Source: CAVXYG01 sp963706835
Lineage (GTDB): Bacteria; Actinomycetota; Actinomycetes; S36-B12; GCA-2699445
DNA: 64,000 nucleotides
Direction of reading: 5' to 3'
Assembly (NCBI GenBank): GCA_963706835.1
Contig: CAVPOB010000005.1
Span: 159,737-223,736, forward strand
The notes under the pieces were generated by a model that was not told the DNA's origin, did not search any database, and worked only from the letters and a program-made list of their open reading frames with translations. The stretch's first letter is position 1, and each line of letters begins with the position of its first letter. This document shows, one piece after another, positions 54,302 to 62,895 of this stretch. Made by a program: the position numbers and the translations under genes.

Positions 54302-55256
54302 GGTCGCCAACTCCTTCCCACCACGTCGATCACCCGGCACTCAGACCGCGCGGCCAACCCCAGCCGACGCTGTAGCCGGGCGCCGCGCCAGTGCTGAAGG
54401 ACCCACATCCCCCGAAGTCACGGCACTGGAGGCGCGCCGTGATCCTCGGACCGATCCGCCCCCCGCCGGGCGGTGATGGCGGCAGTGCGGCCGAGACCGC
54501 CCACGCGCTGGCCCGAGTGCGTCCACTCGCCGCGGCATCCTGCCCGGCGCGCGGGAGGTCGCGATCTACCGCGAACAGGCGCGGGGCCTGCCCGCTCGCC
54601 TGCGGCTAGTGGCACGTCTTCTGCGCAACACCCACCTTCTCGGCCGCGTTCGTGAACCTGCTGGCGGCGAAGCCCCCCAAGCTGGATGCTGCCATCGGCA
54701 GGGTCGACCGGTTCGTGGATGGTCCACCCGTCGTGAACAGATTCGTCGATATTCGCGGGGAACTGACGATCGGCGACCACCTTCCCCTGCGCTGCCTGCG
54801 CGCGCTGGCCGACCCAGACTCGTTGAGCGAGCTCGGCGAGTACTCCGTCCTGACATCCCGCCGAGAGTCGTCGGTCGGCTCGACACGGCATTCGTACGAC
54901 AAAGGTCGCCGCTGATCTGGAGAATGCGAACGCAGGGGGTGGAAGCCGTGTAGCAGGCGCTGAATGCAGTGCCGAGGCAGTTCACGCCAGCGAGTTGCCC
55001 GCCACGACGGGGGAGACATGGCGGGCAACTCGCGGAAAGCCTATCGGCACAACGGCACCCCTAGCGGGGACGTCCCTCACCCTGGTGAGTTCACCTCCCA
55101 TACCCGTGATTGCGCGAGGGCTTCAGCGCGAGCGCAGGGAACCGTGCCTGATGGACTGTTCGGCAGGGACCCACCTGCCGCGGCTGCTTCACGGTCGGTT
55201 CCGGTCCGGCCGGTGACGGTTGGATCGGCCCACAGCTGGGACTGCTGCTTAGGGGG
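54302..55256. other. Gene-poor spacer inside the element
   Basis: 955 bases with only short open frames that match nothing I recognise. The one clear structure is the perfect inverted repeat at 54990-55033. The segment probably contains decayed genes. Confidence 0.5.
54990..55033. repeat. Perfect 15-bp inverted repeat
   Basis: GCGAGTTGCCCGCCA (54990-55004) and TGGCGGGCAACTCGC (55019-55033) around a 14-base loop. It could be a terminator for a lost gene, a protein-binding palindrome or an origin-type hairpin. It lies in the middle of the gene-poor spacer. Confidence 0.8.
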
Positions 55257-55526
55257 TCAGGCCACCTTGCTGGCATAGCGCTGCCGGGCTGCTTCCCCCG
55301 ACGTCCCTACAAGCGTGCCGATGGCCGCCCAGGACATGCCGGACTTGCGGGCCCGCGCGACGGCGGCGAGGAGGTGCCGCTCGGCCTGGGACCGCTCGGC
55401 GACCGCGGCGCGGAGCAGCCCGACAGCCTCGGCGTCGACCTCGTCGGCGGGGTCGGGCTCGTAACTCTCGAAGCGTGCCGCCAGTTCGTCGGCGTGGGCC
55501 AGGATCTCTTCAACAGTGCGTGGCAT
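55257..55526 (-). CDS. Antitoxin-like protein with C-terminal helix-turn-helix
   Basis: An 89-residue acidic protein (MPRTVEEILAHADELAARFE, then SWAAIGTLVGTSGEAARQRY) whose C-terminal part looks like a helix-turn-helix. It is paired with the upstream 76-residue gene, whose stop overlaps the start region, as in type II toxin-antitoxin operons. GAGG eight bases upstream favours the ATG at 55526; an ATG at 55532 and a GTG at 55535 are alternatives. The function is inferred from pairing. Confidence 0.7.
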   Translation of the reverse strand: MPRTVEEILAHADELAARFESYEPDPADEVDAEAVGLLRAAVAERSQAERHLLAAVARARKSGMSWAAIGTLVGTSGEAARQRYASKVA

Positions 55527-55531
55527 CGTCA

Positions 55532-55762
55532 TCACCTCAAGAACTTCTCCCGGGCTCGCATGGCGTGCACGATGACGTGCGCCTGCTCGCCCTCGACGTA
55601 CCCGACCTCGAGGAAGATCGCGGCCTGGTTGGGCCCGACGATCAGCATGAATCCCTCGCCGAGGTCCCAGATGCGGACCGGGTTGCGGTACGCGTGCCGG
55701 ATCTCGTCCTCGCTCAGCCCGTGCTTCAGCGCTGAGGGCGCGATGACCGGGTCATCCAGCAC
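55532..55762 (-). CDS. BrnT-like toxin candidate
   Basis: 76 residues if started at the GTG 55762. The sequence ALKHGLSEDEIRHAYRNPVR, then GFMLIVGPNQAAIFLEVG and VIVHAMRAREKFL follows the BrnT-type pattern (small RNase-E-fold toxin with a KHG-like front and a C-terminal Arg-Lys). It is directly followed by the antitoxin-like gene. A longer upstream open frame reaches the TGTAGCC motif and is not credible. The region upstream is AT-richer (GATATCCAAGTTATC), suiting a promoter. Confidence 0.65.
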   Translation of the reverse strand: MLDDPVIAPSALKHGLSEDEIRHAYRNPVRIWDLGEGFMLIVGPNQAAIFLEVGYVEGEQAHVIVHAMRAREKFLR

Positions 55763-56044
55763 GATGACAAGATAACTTGGATATCCGAGCTGGGTCAAGG
55801 GCCGGTGGCGCCACCTGCCAGGGGAGCGTTCGCTACGGATGCGAAGGCCAGGTGGGTGGCTGCGCGCGGGCTGGCGAACATGAGGGTGCTGGGCGTACGG
55901 ACTGGGGACGCATTCGCCCGTGTAGCCATTCATGTAGCCACGACGCCCTCTCCGCGCCCGCCCGCACCCGTTCGGCCCCGTCCTCCCCGTCTATTCCACG
56001 AGGGAGCAACCCGCCATGAACGCCCGCGAACACCCTGCCGACTC
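55763..56044. other. Spacer before the right direct repeat
   Basis: Contains the right-hand TGTAGCC pair (55920-55940) and no gene that I recognise. Confidence 0.4.
55920..55940 (+). repeat. Paired TGTAGCC motifs, right inner end
   Basis: GTGTAGCCA at 55920 and ATGTAGCCA at 55932, with TGTAGCC starts 12 bases apart. Same words and nearly the same spacing as at 52113-52132, and in the same orientation. Confidence 0.4.
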
Positions 56045-56259
56045 CTGGGGGTCAAGGGGTCGCAGGTTCAAATCCTGTCAGCCCGACGCATGCGAAAGGG
56101 CCGGGGCGTTCCCCCGGCCCTTTCGCATGCGTCCCGGGGGAGCACAGCAGGATTTGGGAGGAGGGTCGCCGGGTGGCGACCCGACGGCTCCTGTCAGCCC
56201 GACAAACCGTTTACGCGGGTGAGAGGCCGTTCTGGCGGTTGCCAGGACGGCCTCTTCGG
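56045..56259 (+). repeat. Right direct repeat (attR-like)
   Basis: Copy of 51884-52097. It begins with the last 42 bases of tRNA-Pro (the preceding tRNA half is missing, so it is not a tRNA gene) and includes the terminator hairpin with perfect 19-bp arms (56088-56130). The internal second copy of TCCTGTCAGCCCGAC is at 56189-56203. Confidence 0.85.
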
Positions 56260-56412
56260 TGGACGAGCGGGCCCATGAATACCAGGGCCGGGGCTCTGAC
56301 GGCACCCAGCCGTGCCGCGACCGGTGCTTCGAGATGCGCATGGGCGATGTGCAGTGCCTACGACCGCTGTTGCAGGGCGACCTTGGAGCGCGACGCGCCT
56401 CGGGCATTGTCG

Positions 56413-56616
56413 ATGTCGGCCTACGTCACACCGGTGATCGCCATGGTGATGCCGAGGGTCCCATCGACGTACGTGAGCATGACCGCGCCCACCACGGCCC
56501 TGGCCGAGGTGAATCTCACCCCTGACGGTGTCGGGTCGACCTTCACGTTCATGGGCAGGATGTTCCTCCTCTCCTTCGTCTTCCCCGTGGAGTGGACCCT
56601 GACCCGCGACGAGTAG
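56413..56616 (+). other. Short unrecognised frame (possible gene remnant)
   Basis: The frame from ATG 56413 reads through GVGSTFTFMGRMFLLSFVFP and VEWTLTRDE, which has the look of a small SRPBCC/cyclase-like protein. After a shift, RIVDHADTCGV continues in another frame, suggesting a decayed gene. Too short and diverged to name. The rest of 56260-56714 shows nothing. Confidence 0.25.
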
Positions 56617-56714
56617 GTCCCTCAACGAGCGCATCGTGGACCACGCAGACACCTGCGGGGTGTCCACTCCGCCTTCGAGGCCGCCGCGCGGATCACCGCC
56701 ACAAGCGGCAGCTG

Positions 56715-57875
56715 TCACTCCAGGAAGTCCCGCAGCACCTGCGAGCGGCTCGGGTGGCGCAGTTTGCTCATGGTCTTGGACTCGATCTGCCGGATCCGCT
56801 CCCGGGTCACTCCGTAGACCTTGCCGATCTCATCGAGGGTCTTCGGCTGTCCGTCGGCCAGGCCGAACCGCATCCGGATGACCCCGGCCTCGCGCGTCGA
56901 AAGGGTCTCCAGCACAGAACCCAGTTGCTCCTGCAGCAGGACGAAGGAAGCGGCGTCGATCGGGTTGATCGCGTCGGAGTCCACGATCAGTTCACCGAAC
57001 TCGCTGCTGCCGTCATCCCCGAGCGGAGTCTGCAGGCTGATCGGCTCGCGGCCGTACTTCTGCACCTCCAGCACCTTCTCCGGCGTCAGATCAAGTTCCA
57101 GTGCGAGTTCCTCGGGCGTCGGCTCGCGTCCCAGATCCTGCAGGAGTTGCCGCTTCGCCCGGGCCAACTTGTTGATCACCTCGACCATGTGCACGGGAAT
57201 GCGAATCGTCCGGGCCTGGTCCGCCATCGCGCGGGTGATTGCCTGCCGGATCCACCACGTGGCATAGGTGGAGAACTTGAAGCCTTTGGTGTAGTCGAAC
57301 TTCTCCACCGCACGGATCAGGCCCAGATTCCCCTCCTGGATCAGGTCCAGGAACAGCATCCCGCGGCCCGTGTAGCGTTTGGCCAGGGACACGACCAGCC
57401 GCAGATTCGCCTCCAAGAGGTGGTCCTTCGCAAGCCGCCCATCCACGGCGATCCACTCCAGATCGAGGCGGGTATCGGCGTCGAACTCCTCGGCGGCGTT
57501 GAGCTTCTCCTCGGCGAACAGGCCAGCCTCGATCCGCTTGGCCAGTTCCACCTCGAGCGCCGCGTTGAGCAGCGGCACCTTGCCGATCTGTTTCAGGTAG
57601 TCCTTCACAGGGTCCGCGGTCGCGCCCGCCACAATCACTTGCTGGGCCGGCTCGTCAGAGTCATCGTCGTCACGGAGGATGATGACGGCCCGGTCGCGGT
57701 CGTCGGCGGCTTCCGTCTCGACCTCATCGTGGCGGGTTGCCGCAGCCCTGGCCACCACCGCTTCGTTGAGGTCGGCGTCATCGGGGACGACCGCATCAGC
57801 TGCGGACGCCGCTCTCGGCGGTTTCGCGGGTGCAGTCGGCTCAATGGCTGGTCTCGGATTCGCGGTGACGCTCAT
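56715..57875 (-). CDS. Primary RNA polymerase sigma factor (RpoD/SigA/HrdB type)
   Basis: 386 residues. Acidic variable N-terminus; region 1.2 DPVKDYLKQIGKVPLL; region 2 LLEANLRLVVSLAKRYTGRG with DLIQEGNLGLIRAVEKFDY and FSTYATWWIRQAI; region 3 PVHMVEVINKLARAKRQLL; region 4.2 LDEIGKVYGVTRERIRQIES. The complete set of group-1 regions supports the vegetative sigma factor, matching the TAnnnT boxes seen here; a close group-2 paralogue cannot be excluded. ATG 57875 with AGGAGA upstream. The stop lies about 455 bases beyond the right end of the relic element. Confidence 0.92.
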   Translation of the reverse strand: MSVTANPRPAIEPTAPAKPPRAASAADAVVPDDADLNEAVVARAAATRHDEVETEAADDRDRAVIILRDDDDSDEPAQQVIVAGATADPVKDYLKQIGKVPLLNAALEVELAKRIEAGLFAEEKLNAAEEFDADTRLDLEWIAVDGRLAKDHLLEANLRLVVSLAKRYTGRGMLFLDLIQEGNLGLIRAVEKFDYTKGFKFSTYATWWIRQAITRAMADQARTIRIPVHMVEVINKLARAKRQLLQDLGREPTPEELALELDLTPEKVLEVQKYGREPISLQTPLGDDGSSEFGELIVDSDAINPIDAASFVLLQEQLGSVLETLSTREAGVIRMRFGLADGQPKTLDEIGKVYGVTRERIRQIESKTMSKLRHPSRSQVLRDFLE

Positions 57876-58133
57876 GGTTCTCCTGACTCGCCGAATCCCG
57901 CCGCGAGGTGGGATGGGGGCGGATCTTCCTCCGGGGCACCGGACGGGTGGCGCGGTCGCGGGAAGCCGGAAGGCTTGTGGCCGCGATTCGATGAAGGTGC
58001 TGCTCGAGCGGTTGCCACCACCGCTTCCGTTCTTGCGTATGCATTGGTGTGACGGATGGGGAGGGGAAAATCTGACACCCGGCCCCGAGCTGTTCTCCGC
58101 CGGGCTCCCCAGGCCGCCGTCGCGCCACGGAGG
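57876..58133. other. Gap between the two sigma factor genes
   Basis: 258 bases carrying the leader of the primary sigma factor gene. No gene, and no clear -10 box that I can defend. Confidence 0.4.
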
Positions 58134-58706
58134 CTATCTGCGGAGTTCGGCGAGCAGGTCGGGGCGCTGCTCGAGGTGCGCCCTGAGCCTTCTCTTGGCC
58201 CTGAGGTAGGCCTGGTCGACGGCTGCGGGCGAAGACAGACTCAGCAGAACGGCGACTCGCCGTGCGGGGTGCCCGATGATGCCGCGCATGAGGAACACCT
58301 GGCGATCACGCTCATCGAGGCGGCTCAGCACATATGCCATGAACTCGCGTTGAGCGAACAGGCCCTCCATGGTCGGTTCGCCGTCGGGCCTACGTTCCGG
58401 TACCTCGCCCTGGCTGTCCTGCTGTGGGGCAAGCCCTTCGCGAAGTTCGCGCCGGTACAAGTCGATGACAAGGTTGCGGATGACCGTCCGCAACCACGCG
58501 CCGGGTTCGACGATCCAGCCGGTCTGCGCCTGCAGCCGGGTCAGACCCTCCTGGGCAAGATCCTCTGGATCGGCCCAGACGCCAAGCCGCTGGATCTCCT
58601 GCCCCGCGATGCTGAGAGCCGTTCGCTGGATCGACGCTACGCATTGCGGCTCGGCGGTACCGGCGCCTCGATGCTCCGGGGAACGAGCCGTCTGGGCCAC
58701 CGCCAT
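58134..58706 (-). CDS. ECF-like RNA polymerase sigma factor
   Basis: Region 2 includes DPEDLAQEGLTRLQ and GAWLRTVIRNLVIDLYRREL. Region 4 includes LDERDRQVFLMRGIIGHPARRVAVLL and AAVDQAYLRAKRRLRAHL. The length of 190 and the two-domain layout fit extracytoplasmic-function sigma factors. No anti-sigma gene is adjacent. I took the ATG at 58706 with a G-rich ribosome site; the open frame extends further upstream without family sequence. Confidence 0.82.
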   Translation of the reverse strand: MAVAQTARSPEHRGAGTAEPQCVASIQRTALSIAGQEIQRLGVWADPEDLAQEGLTRLQAQTGWIVEPGAWLRTVIRNLVIDLYRRELREGLAPQQDSQGEVPERRPDGEPTMEGLFAQREFMAYVLSRLDERDRQVFLMRGIIGHPARRVAVLLSLSSPAAVDQAYLRAKRRLRAHLEQRPDLLAELRR

Positions 58707-59014
58707 ACGACCCCCCGCTCCCACACCTGTAACGTACAACACTCCCTGCGGCCGCGTTCTTCCCGCAACTCGAGTCGGAGCGCGGGTGTTGGCTCGCGAC
58801 GGGGCTCCTCGCGGACAGCCCCTTGTGCCGATTGATGGCGACCTCCCACAACTGGCCTCGCAACGGAGGACTCCGTCCAGTGGCTCGGCGAGGGTACCGA
58901 CAGCGCCACTTGCCCAGGACAACCGCAGGTCCAGGTGCCCGGTCTCGCGGGCCGCTTCACTCGATCTCGGCTCAGACGATTGGCACGGCCCAGGAAATGG
59001 CCTTACTTATAGCC
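58707..59014. other. Divergent gap between the ECF-like sigma gene and the RelBE pair
   Basis: 308 bases without a gene. Near 59003-59012 TTACTTATAG forms an AT-rich -10-like box ending a few bases before the relB-like ATG, pointing to leaderless transcription of the toxin-antitoxin pair. Nothing else recognised. Confidence 0.4.
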
Positions 59015-59296
59015 ATGACTGTGGCGGATCGGTTGTCGTTGGCTGATGTGAAGAACCGGCTGTCCGAGGTGGTTGAGCAGGTCGAGGTCGAGCATGCCCG
59101 GGTCACGATCACCAAGCACGGCCGGCCAGCTGCGGTCCTGATCAGTGCCGATGATCTGGAGTCGTTGGAGGAAACGCTCGCGCTGCTCAGCGACCCGGAG
59201 GTGCTGACCCAGATCCGTGCCTCGCGGGCCGAGGTGGGGGCTGGCCAACGGGTGGCGCTGACGAAAGAGCAGGCGCTGGCCAGGAGCCGGGCGTGA
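59015..59296 (+). CDS. Phd/YefM-type antitoxin
   Basis: 93 residues beginning MTVADRLSLADVKNRLSEVV, the N-terminal DNA-binding fold of Phd/YefM antitoxins, with RVTITKHGRPAAVLISADDL in the conserved strand. The C-terminal part would wrap the toxin. The stop overlaps the toxin GTG by four bases. The operon is probably self-repressed. Confidence 0.9.
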   Translation: MTVADRLSLADVKNRLSEVVEQVEVEHARVTITKHGRPAAVLISADDLESLEETLALLSDPEVLTQIRASRAEVGAGQRVALTKEQALARSRA

Positions 59297-59559
59297 GCCA
59301 CGCCGTCACGTGGACGGCGACGGCCACGCGGGCCCTGCAGCGACTGCCAGAGAAGGTTGCCACCGCGGCGGTCGAGTCCATCTACGGGTCCTTGGCAGAG
59401 AACCCGCAGCGCGGGGGCAAGCCCCTTCGCTTCGAGGTCGAGGGCTTGCACAGCGCACGTCGTGGCGATTACCGGGTGGTCTACGAGATCGACTCCCAAG
59501 GGGAGTTGGTCACCATCATCGCCATCCAGCACCGAGCCGACGTCTACCGCCGGCGCTGA
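59293..59559 (+). CDS. RelE/ParE family toxin
   Basis: 88 residues: VTWTATATRALQRLPEKV at the front, then RGGKPLRFEVEGLHSARRGD and YRVVYEID, the typical RelE core, ending RADVYRR. Such toxins cut mRNA on the ribosome. Encoded directly after its antitoxin. Confidence 0.9.
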   Translation: MSHAVTWTATATRALQRLPEKVATAAVESIYGSLAENPQRGGKPLRFEVEGLHSARRGDYRVVYEIDSQGELVTIIAIQHRADVYRRR

Positions 59560-59579
59560 ACCCCGGGCACAGGCACGCG

Positions 59580-59831
59580 CTGACCCGTGCAGGTCGCCGT
59601 CGAGGTCGCGATAGGCGATCACGACCAGCACCCGCCCGGCGGATCGGGAGCGCCCGATGAACCGCGAGGCTCCCATTCGGGATTTGGGTCTGGTTCGAGG
59701 GCCGGGAGGTCAGCAACTGCCAGGACCTCCTGAGTCCACTGCGGTTCGATGCCGACGCCGTCGGGGTAGCGGTCGCCACGGGAGCGGATGCAGGCGACGC
59801 CTTCGGAGTCCCTATCGATCCCGTCGCCCAC
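59580..59831 (-). pseudogene. Broken toxin-like gene
   Basis: From the GTG at 59831 the frame reads VACIRSRGDRYPDGVGIEPQ and WTQEVLAVADLPALEPDP. After one missing base near 59671 it continues KSRMGASRFIGRSRSAGRVL and VVIAYRDLDGDLHG in the next frame. Together these resemble a family of about 100-residue toxin-like proteins with a BrnT-like end, but sequence after LHG is unrelated. It is both frameshifted and truncated, so probably a real relic. Confidence 0.5.
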
Positions 59832-59986
59832 AGCAGCAGGGCACCTGACGTCCTACGATGTAATGCACGGTCCATGTCTCGCAATGCCCAGAGCGTTCAG
59901 CGACGCTGACGCCTCGCACCCCTGTCGGGCCTCCCGTAATCGGGGCTGTGCGAGCCCGGCCGCTGGAGTGTGCCAACCAGTAGTCC

Positions 59987-60217
59987 GTGGGTCCCCTGCT
60001 CGACGACTGCAAGGGGCGCGTCTCTACGTGGGAGGAGTACGAGCGGCGCTTCCTCGACCTCATTTCGCAGCGCAGGATCGAAGCCATCATCCCGCGGGAC
60101 GCGCTGGACAACTCGGTCCTCCTGTGCAGCGAGCCGACGCCGCACTATTGCCATCGGCGGCTCGTGGTGGAGTACTTGGCGGACCGCTGGGGCTGCGTCC
60201 AGGTCACGCATCTCTGA
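59987..60217 (+). pseudogene. C-terminal fragment of a DUF488 protein
   Basis: The readable part, WEEYERRFLDLISQRRIEAI, then LLCSEPTPHYCHRRLVVEYL and WGCVQVTHL, is the conserved C-terminal half of DUF488 proteins (normally 120-180 residues), including the CSE...CHR motif. The N-terminal half is missing upstream, where stops interrupt every candidate continuation. Confidence 0.6.
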
Positions 60218-60660
60218 GGCCCGCCCCACCACGGCCGACACTCGGGGCCGGGCGCGCGTGCGGTGCCGCCACCGGTGGTGGGAGCGAAGGCGACTGCTTG
60301 CACGCTGGCCGCACACAGGGTCCGACGCGGGGGACGGGGGAGGAGCATGCTCCCGTCCTCGTGAGTGCTGCGTGCCACGCCTGGACCGCGGAGTCGCCTT
60401 GCTGGATCCTGCATGGCCGAGCGCGGCACCGAGGGAGACCAACGAGCCCCCGCCCGTTCAGCGCCATCGTCCCGATGGACGAGGAGTCCCTTGGAGTTGC
60501 GGATCTCGCTGCACGGATGAGCGCGCTCGGGAACGGCTCCCCGGATGGTCGCCACCCCGCACTCGTGTCGGGGAGCAGCACGACCTGCTGCGCGAGTCCG
60601 AGGCGTGCCCGCCGGCACCGACGGCGCGGCACCGGACATCGTCCGTGCTGGCGAGGCTTG
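60218..60660. other. Gap without recognisable gene
   Basis: 443 bases. Several short open frames exist on both strands; none shows a family signature. Probably decayed DNA continuing from the DUF488 and toxin remnants. Confidence 0.45.
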
Positions 60661-62400
60661 CTACGCCCGGTCCACGAAGGTCCGCCACAGCCAGGAGCTG
60701 CCGATCCTGGCACCGGACCTCGCGTAGGCCAGTGCTGCCGGAACCGTCACCACGGTCTCCAAGGACCCGCGGCCGCGCGAGGTCCCGGCCAGCAGCAGCC
60801 GATCGCCGTGCGCCAGTGGCTCGTCGTCGGCCGGCGTGAGGACGGCATCCTCCTCGCGTCGCAGGAGCAGCGCCACGACGTCGAGGCGCGACTCGCGGTC
60901 CTCGGGGTCGACCATGAGCGAACCGAGCAGGACCTCGTCGCCGCCGAGCAGCGCCTGGGCCACGGCCGGGCACTGGAGATCGTCCACGACGAGCTCCCAC
61001 ACGTCCGCCATTTCGGTGCCAACAGCGGTGGTCAGGCGGTCCAGGAGTGCCGACGCCCAGGCGTCATCGCGCTGCTGCGCGTGCTGCACGAAGCGCCACA
61101 GGGCGGGATTGCCGATCCGCTCCAGGACCTCGTGGGCCACCAGTTGCGTGGGCACCAGGACCGCGTCCACGCGCAGCGCGTCGAACAGCGGACCGTTCAC
61201 GGGCTGGTTCTGGCGCGCGACCAGGAAGAGGTCCGGGTTGGCGGCCTTGGCGGCCACGAGCATGGACAGGTTCGTGGTGTCGTTGTCGGTCGCGGCCGCG
61301 AACGCCACGGCCGAGCCGATGCCCGCCTCGGCCAGCACCGCCGGATCATTGCCGTCCCCGCGCAGCGCTCGGACACCCTCCGCGGGGAGCGCCGTCGGAT
61401 CGATGATGCTCATGGACACGCCGTGGCGCTGCAGGTCGTGGGCCAGGTGGCTGCCGAATCGGCCGTACCCGGCCACGATCCAACGGCCCGCGCGCGGCAC
61501 GTCGATCGGCTCGCCGAGCGGAGTGCCAGGATCGGACGTCACCCACTGGATCAGCCGCGCGGTGTGCGGGGCGCGGACGGCCAGCATGAGCTCATCCCCG
61601 AACAGGTTGAACGGATCCACGATCAGCGGGGCCCCGAACGCGGCCATCCGTTCGGTGATCTCGGCGGTCAGCGACCGTGCCACCACCGGCAGCCCGGGCC
61701 GCAGCAACGCGGCGGCCATCACCACGGCAAGGTTGGCCTCGTCATCGTCGGTGAGCGCGACGACCCCTGCGCAGTGCGGGTGGCCCAGGCCCGCCCGGCG
61801 CAGCTCCTGGGGGTTTCGGGCATCAGCCACGAGTCCCGGCACGTCGGAGTGGAAGGAGGCGAGGTCCAGGGCGTCGATGCGTTCCGGCGCGATATCGACC
61901 ACCACGAGGCGGCGGTCGAGGGCATCGAGCGACCTGGCCAGCAGTTCTCCGGCTTGTCCGAAACCGGCGATGAGCAGGAACGGCTCGCGGAGTCGGGCCA
62001 CCTGCCGTTCGAAGCGCTGTAGGCGCAGCGCCTCTTTGAATCCACGTTCGGCCATCAGCGACACCACGGTGCCGAATGCATAGGCCCAGGCGATCACGGA
62101 CAAGTAGATCGCCACCGTGATCCAGGCGCGCTGTGCGGTTGTCATCGGGTAGGGGATCTCGCCGAAGCCGATGGTCGTGGCGGTGTAGCTCATGAAGTAG
62201 AACGCCTCAAAGGCGTCGAGCCGGTGGGGCTGCCCCTGCTCGTCCACGCCAGGGATGATCATCAGGCCGGCCACGGTCACGGAGAACAGGACGATGAGGA
62301 CGATCAGCGGGGTGCGCATCCGGCGCAGCGCCAGGAAGATCGCCGCCGACGAGGGGCCCGCCTGGGCCAGACGGGGATATGGCTGGTCTGGGCCGGTCAT
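60661..62400 (-). CDS. Potassium channel with tandem RCK (TrkA-N) domains
   Basis: 579 residues. Two N-terminal membrane helices (PLIVLIVLFSVTVAGLMII and ITVAIYLSVIAWAYAFGTV) flank a pore loop with selectivity filter TATTIGFGEIP. Two cytoplasmic Rossmann RCK domains follow, each with its glycine motif: LIAGFGQAGELLARSLD and WIVAGYGRFGSHLAHDLQ. A C-terminal TrkA-C-like domain ends the protein. It is likely a ligand-gated K+ channel. The DUF6394 gene lies eight bases upstream in the same direction. Confidence 0.9.
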   Translation of the reverse strand: MTGPDQPYPRLAQAGPSSAAIFLALRRMRTPLIVLIVLFSVTVAGLMIIPGVDEQGQPHRLDAFEAFYFMSYTATTIGFGEIPYPMTTAQRAWITVAIYLSVIAWAYAFGTVVSLMAERGFKEALRLQRFERQVARLREPFLLIAGFGQAGELLARSLDALDRRLVVVDIAPERIDALDLASFHSDVPGLVADARNPQELRRAGLGHPHCAGVVALTDDDEANLAVVMAAALLRPGLPVVARSLTAEITERMAAFGAPLIVDPFNLFGDELMLAVRAPHTARLIQWVTSDPGTPLGEPIDVPRAGRWIVAGYGRFGSHLAHDLQRHGVSMSIIDPTALPAEGVRALRGDGNDPAVLAEAGIGSAVAFAAATDNDTTNLSMLVAAKAANPDLFLVARQNQPVNGPLFDALRVDAVLVPTQLVAHEVLERIGNPALWRFVQHAQQRDDAWASALLDRLTTAVGTEMADVWELVVDDLQCPAVAQALLGGDEVLLGSLMVDPEDRESRLDVVALLLRREEDAVLTPADDEPLAHGDRLLLAGTSRGRGSLETVVTVPAALAYARSGARIGSSWLWRTFVDRA

Positions 62401-62408
62401 GCCGAGCC

Positions 62409-62795
62409 TCAGTGGCGCCGGAAGGACACCGTCTCGGTCACCAGCAGCACGACCGAGACGATGTTGGCGAACAGCGCGCCGGCGGACAGCGAGACGATGC
62501 TGGAGATGTGCTCCGGCGACAGGTCGGGGCCGTTGACGTCGCGGAAGTACGCCATGAGGCCAGCTGCGGCGACCAGTTGCAGGGAGGCGACCAGGCTGGT
62601 GGCCAGATGGACCGCCCCCAACTGGGTCCGGTCACCGAACTTCAGCACCACGGCGACGAGGTTCACCACGACCGCGGCGTACAACTCGATGGGGGAGTGC
62701 ACGGCAGGGTCGTCGATCGGGCCGATGAAGAACCCGAAGTTGAGCGTGGCGGCCAGGAGCACGAAGAAGCCGAAGATCACCTTCTCCACGTTCAC
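62409..62795 (-). CDS. DUF6394-like small membrane protein
   Basis: 128 residues with about four membrane helices (VIFGFFVLLAATLNFGFFIG; LYAAVVVNLVAVVLKFG; TSLVASLQLVAAAGLMAYF; GALFANIVSVVLLVTETV). I recall proteins of this pattern being associated with K+ channel genes, as here. GTG start after AGGAGG. It may be an accessory subunit of the channel; that is inference from the operon. Confidence 0.68.
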   Translation of the reverse strand: MNVEKVIFGFFVLLAATLNFGFFIGPIDDPAVHSPIELYAAVVVNLVAVVLKFGDRTQLGAVHLATSLVASLQLVAAAGLMAYFRDVNGPDLSPEHISSIVSLSAGALFANIVSVVLLVTETVSFRRH

Positions 62796-62895
62796 CGCAC
62801 GGCCCTCCTCCTGCCTGCGAGCCTAGTTGCGGGTCGGGAGCCGCGGCGGTCTTTCGAGGCGAATGCCCTGGCTCGGCGGACCGGCATCGGCCGGA

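Noticed and set aside
55532..55933. Full-length 133-residue version of the BrnT-like gene
   Set aside because: The added N-terminus is Arg/Pro-rich, has no similarity to the family and begins inside the TGTAGCC repeat; the GTG at 55762 fits family length.
56045..56086. Second tRNA-Pro gene
   Set aside because: Only the 3' part of the tRNA is present; the acceptor 5' strand, D arm and most of the anticodon stem are missing.
60204..60713. Minus-strand frame of about 170 codons before the potassium channel
   Set aside because: Composition is Arg/Pro/Ser-rich with no family signature and no ribosome site; it looks like chance opening in GC-rich DNA.
59788..62022. 744-codon plus-strand frame opposite the potassium channel
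   Set aside because: Antisense shadow of the channel, whose selectivity filter and RCK motifs are unmistakable.
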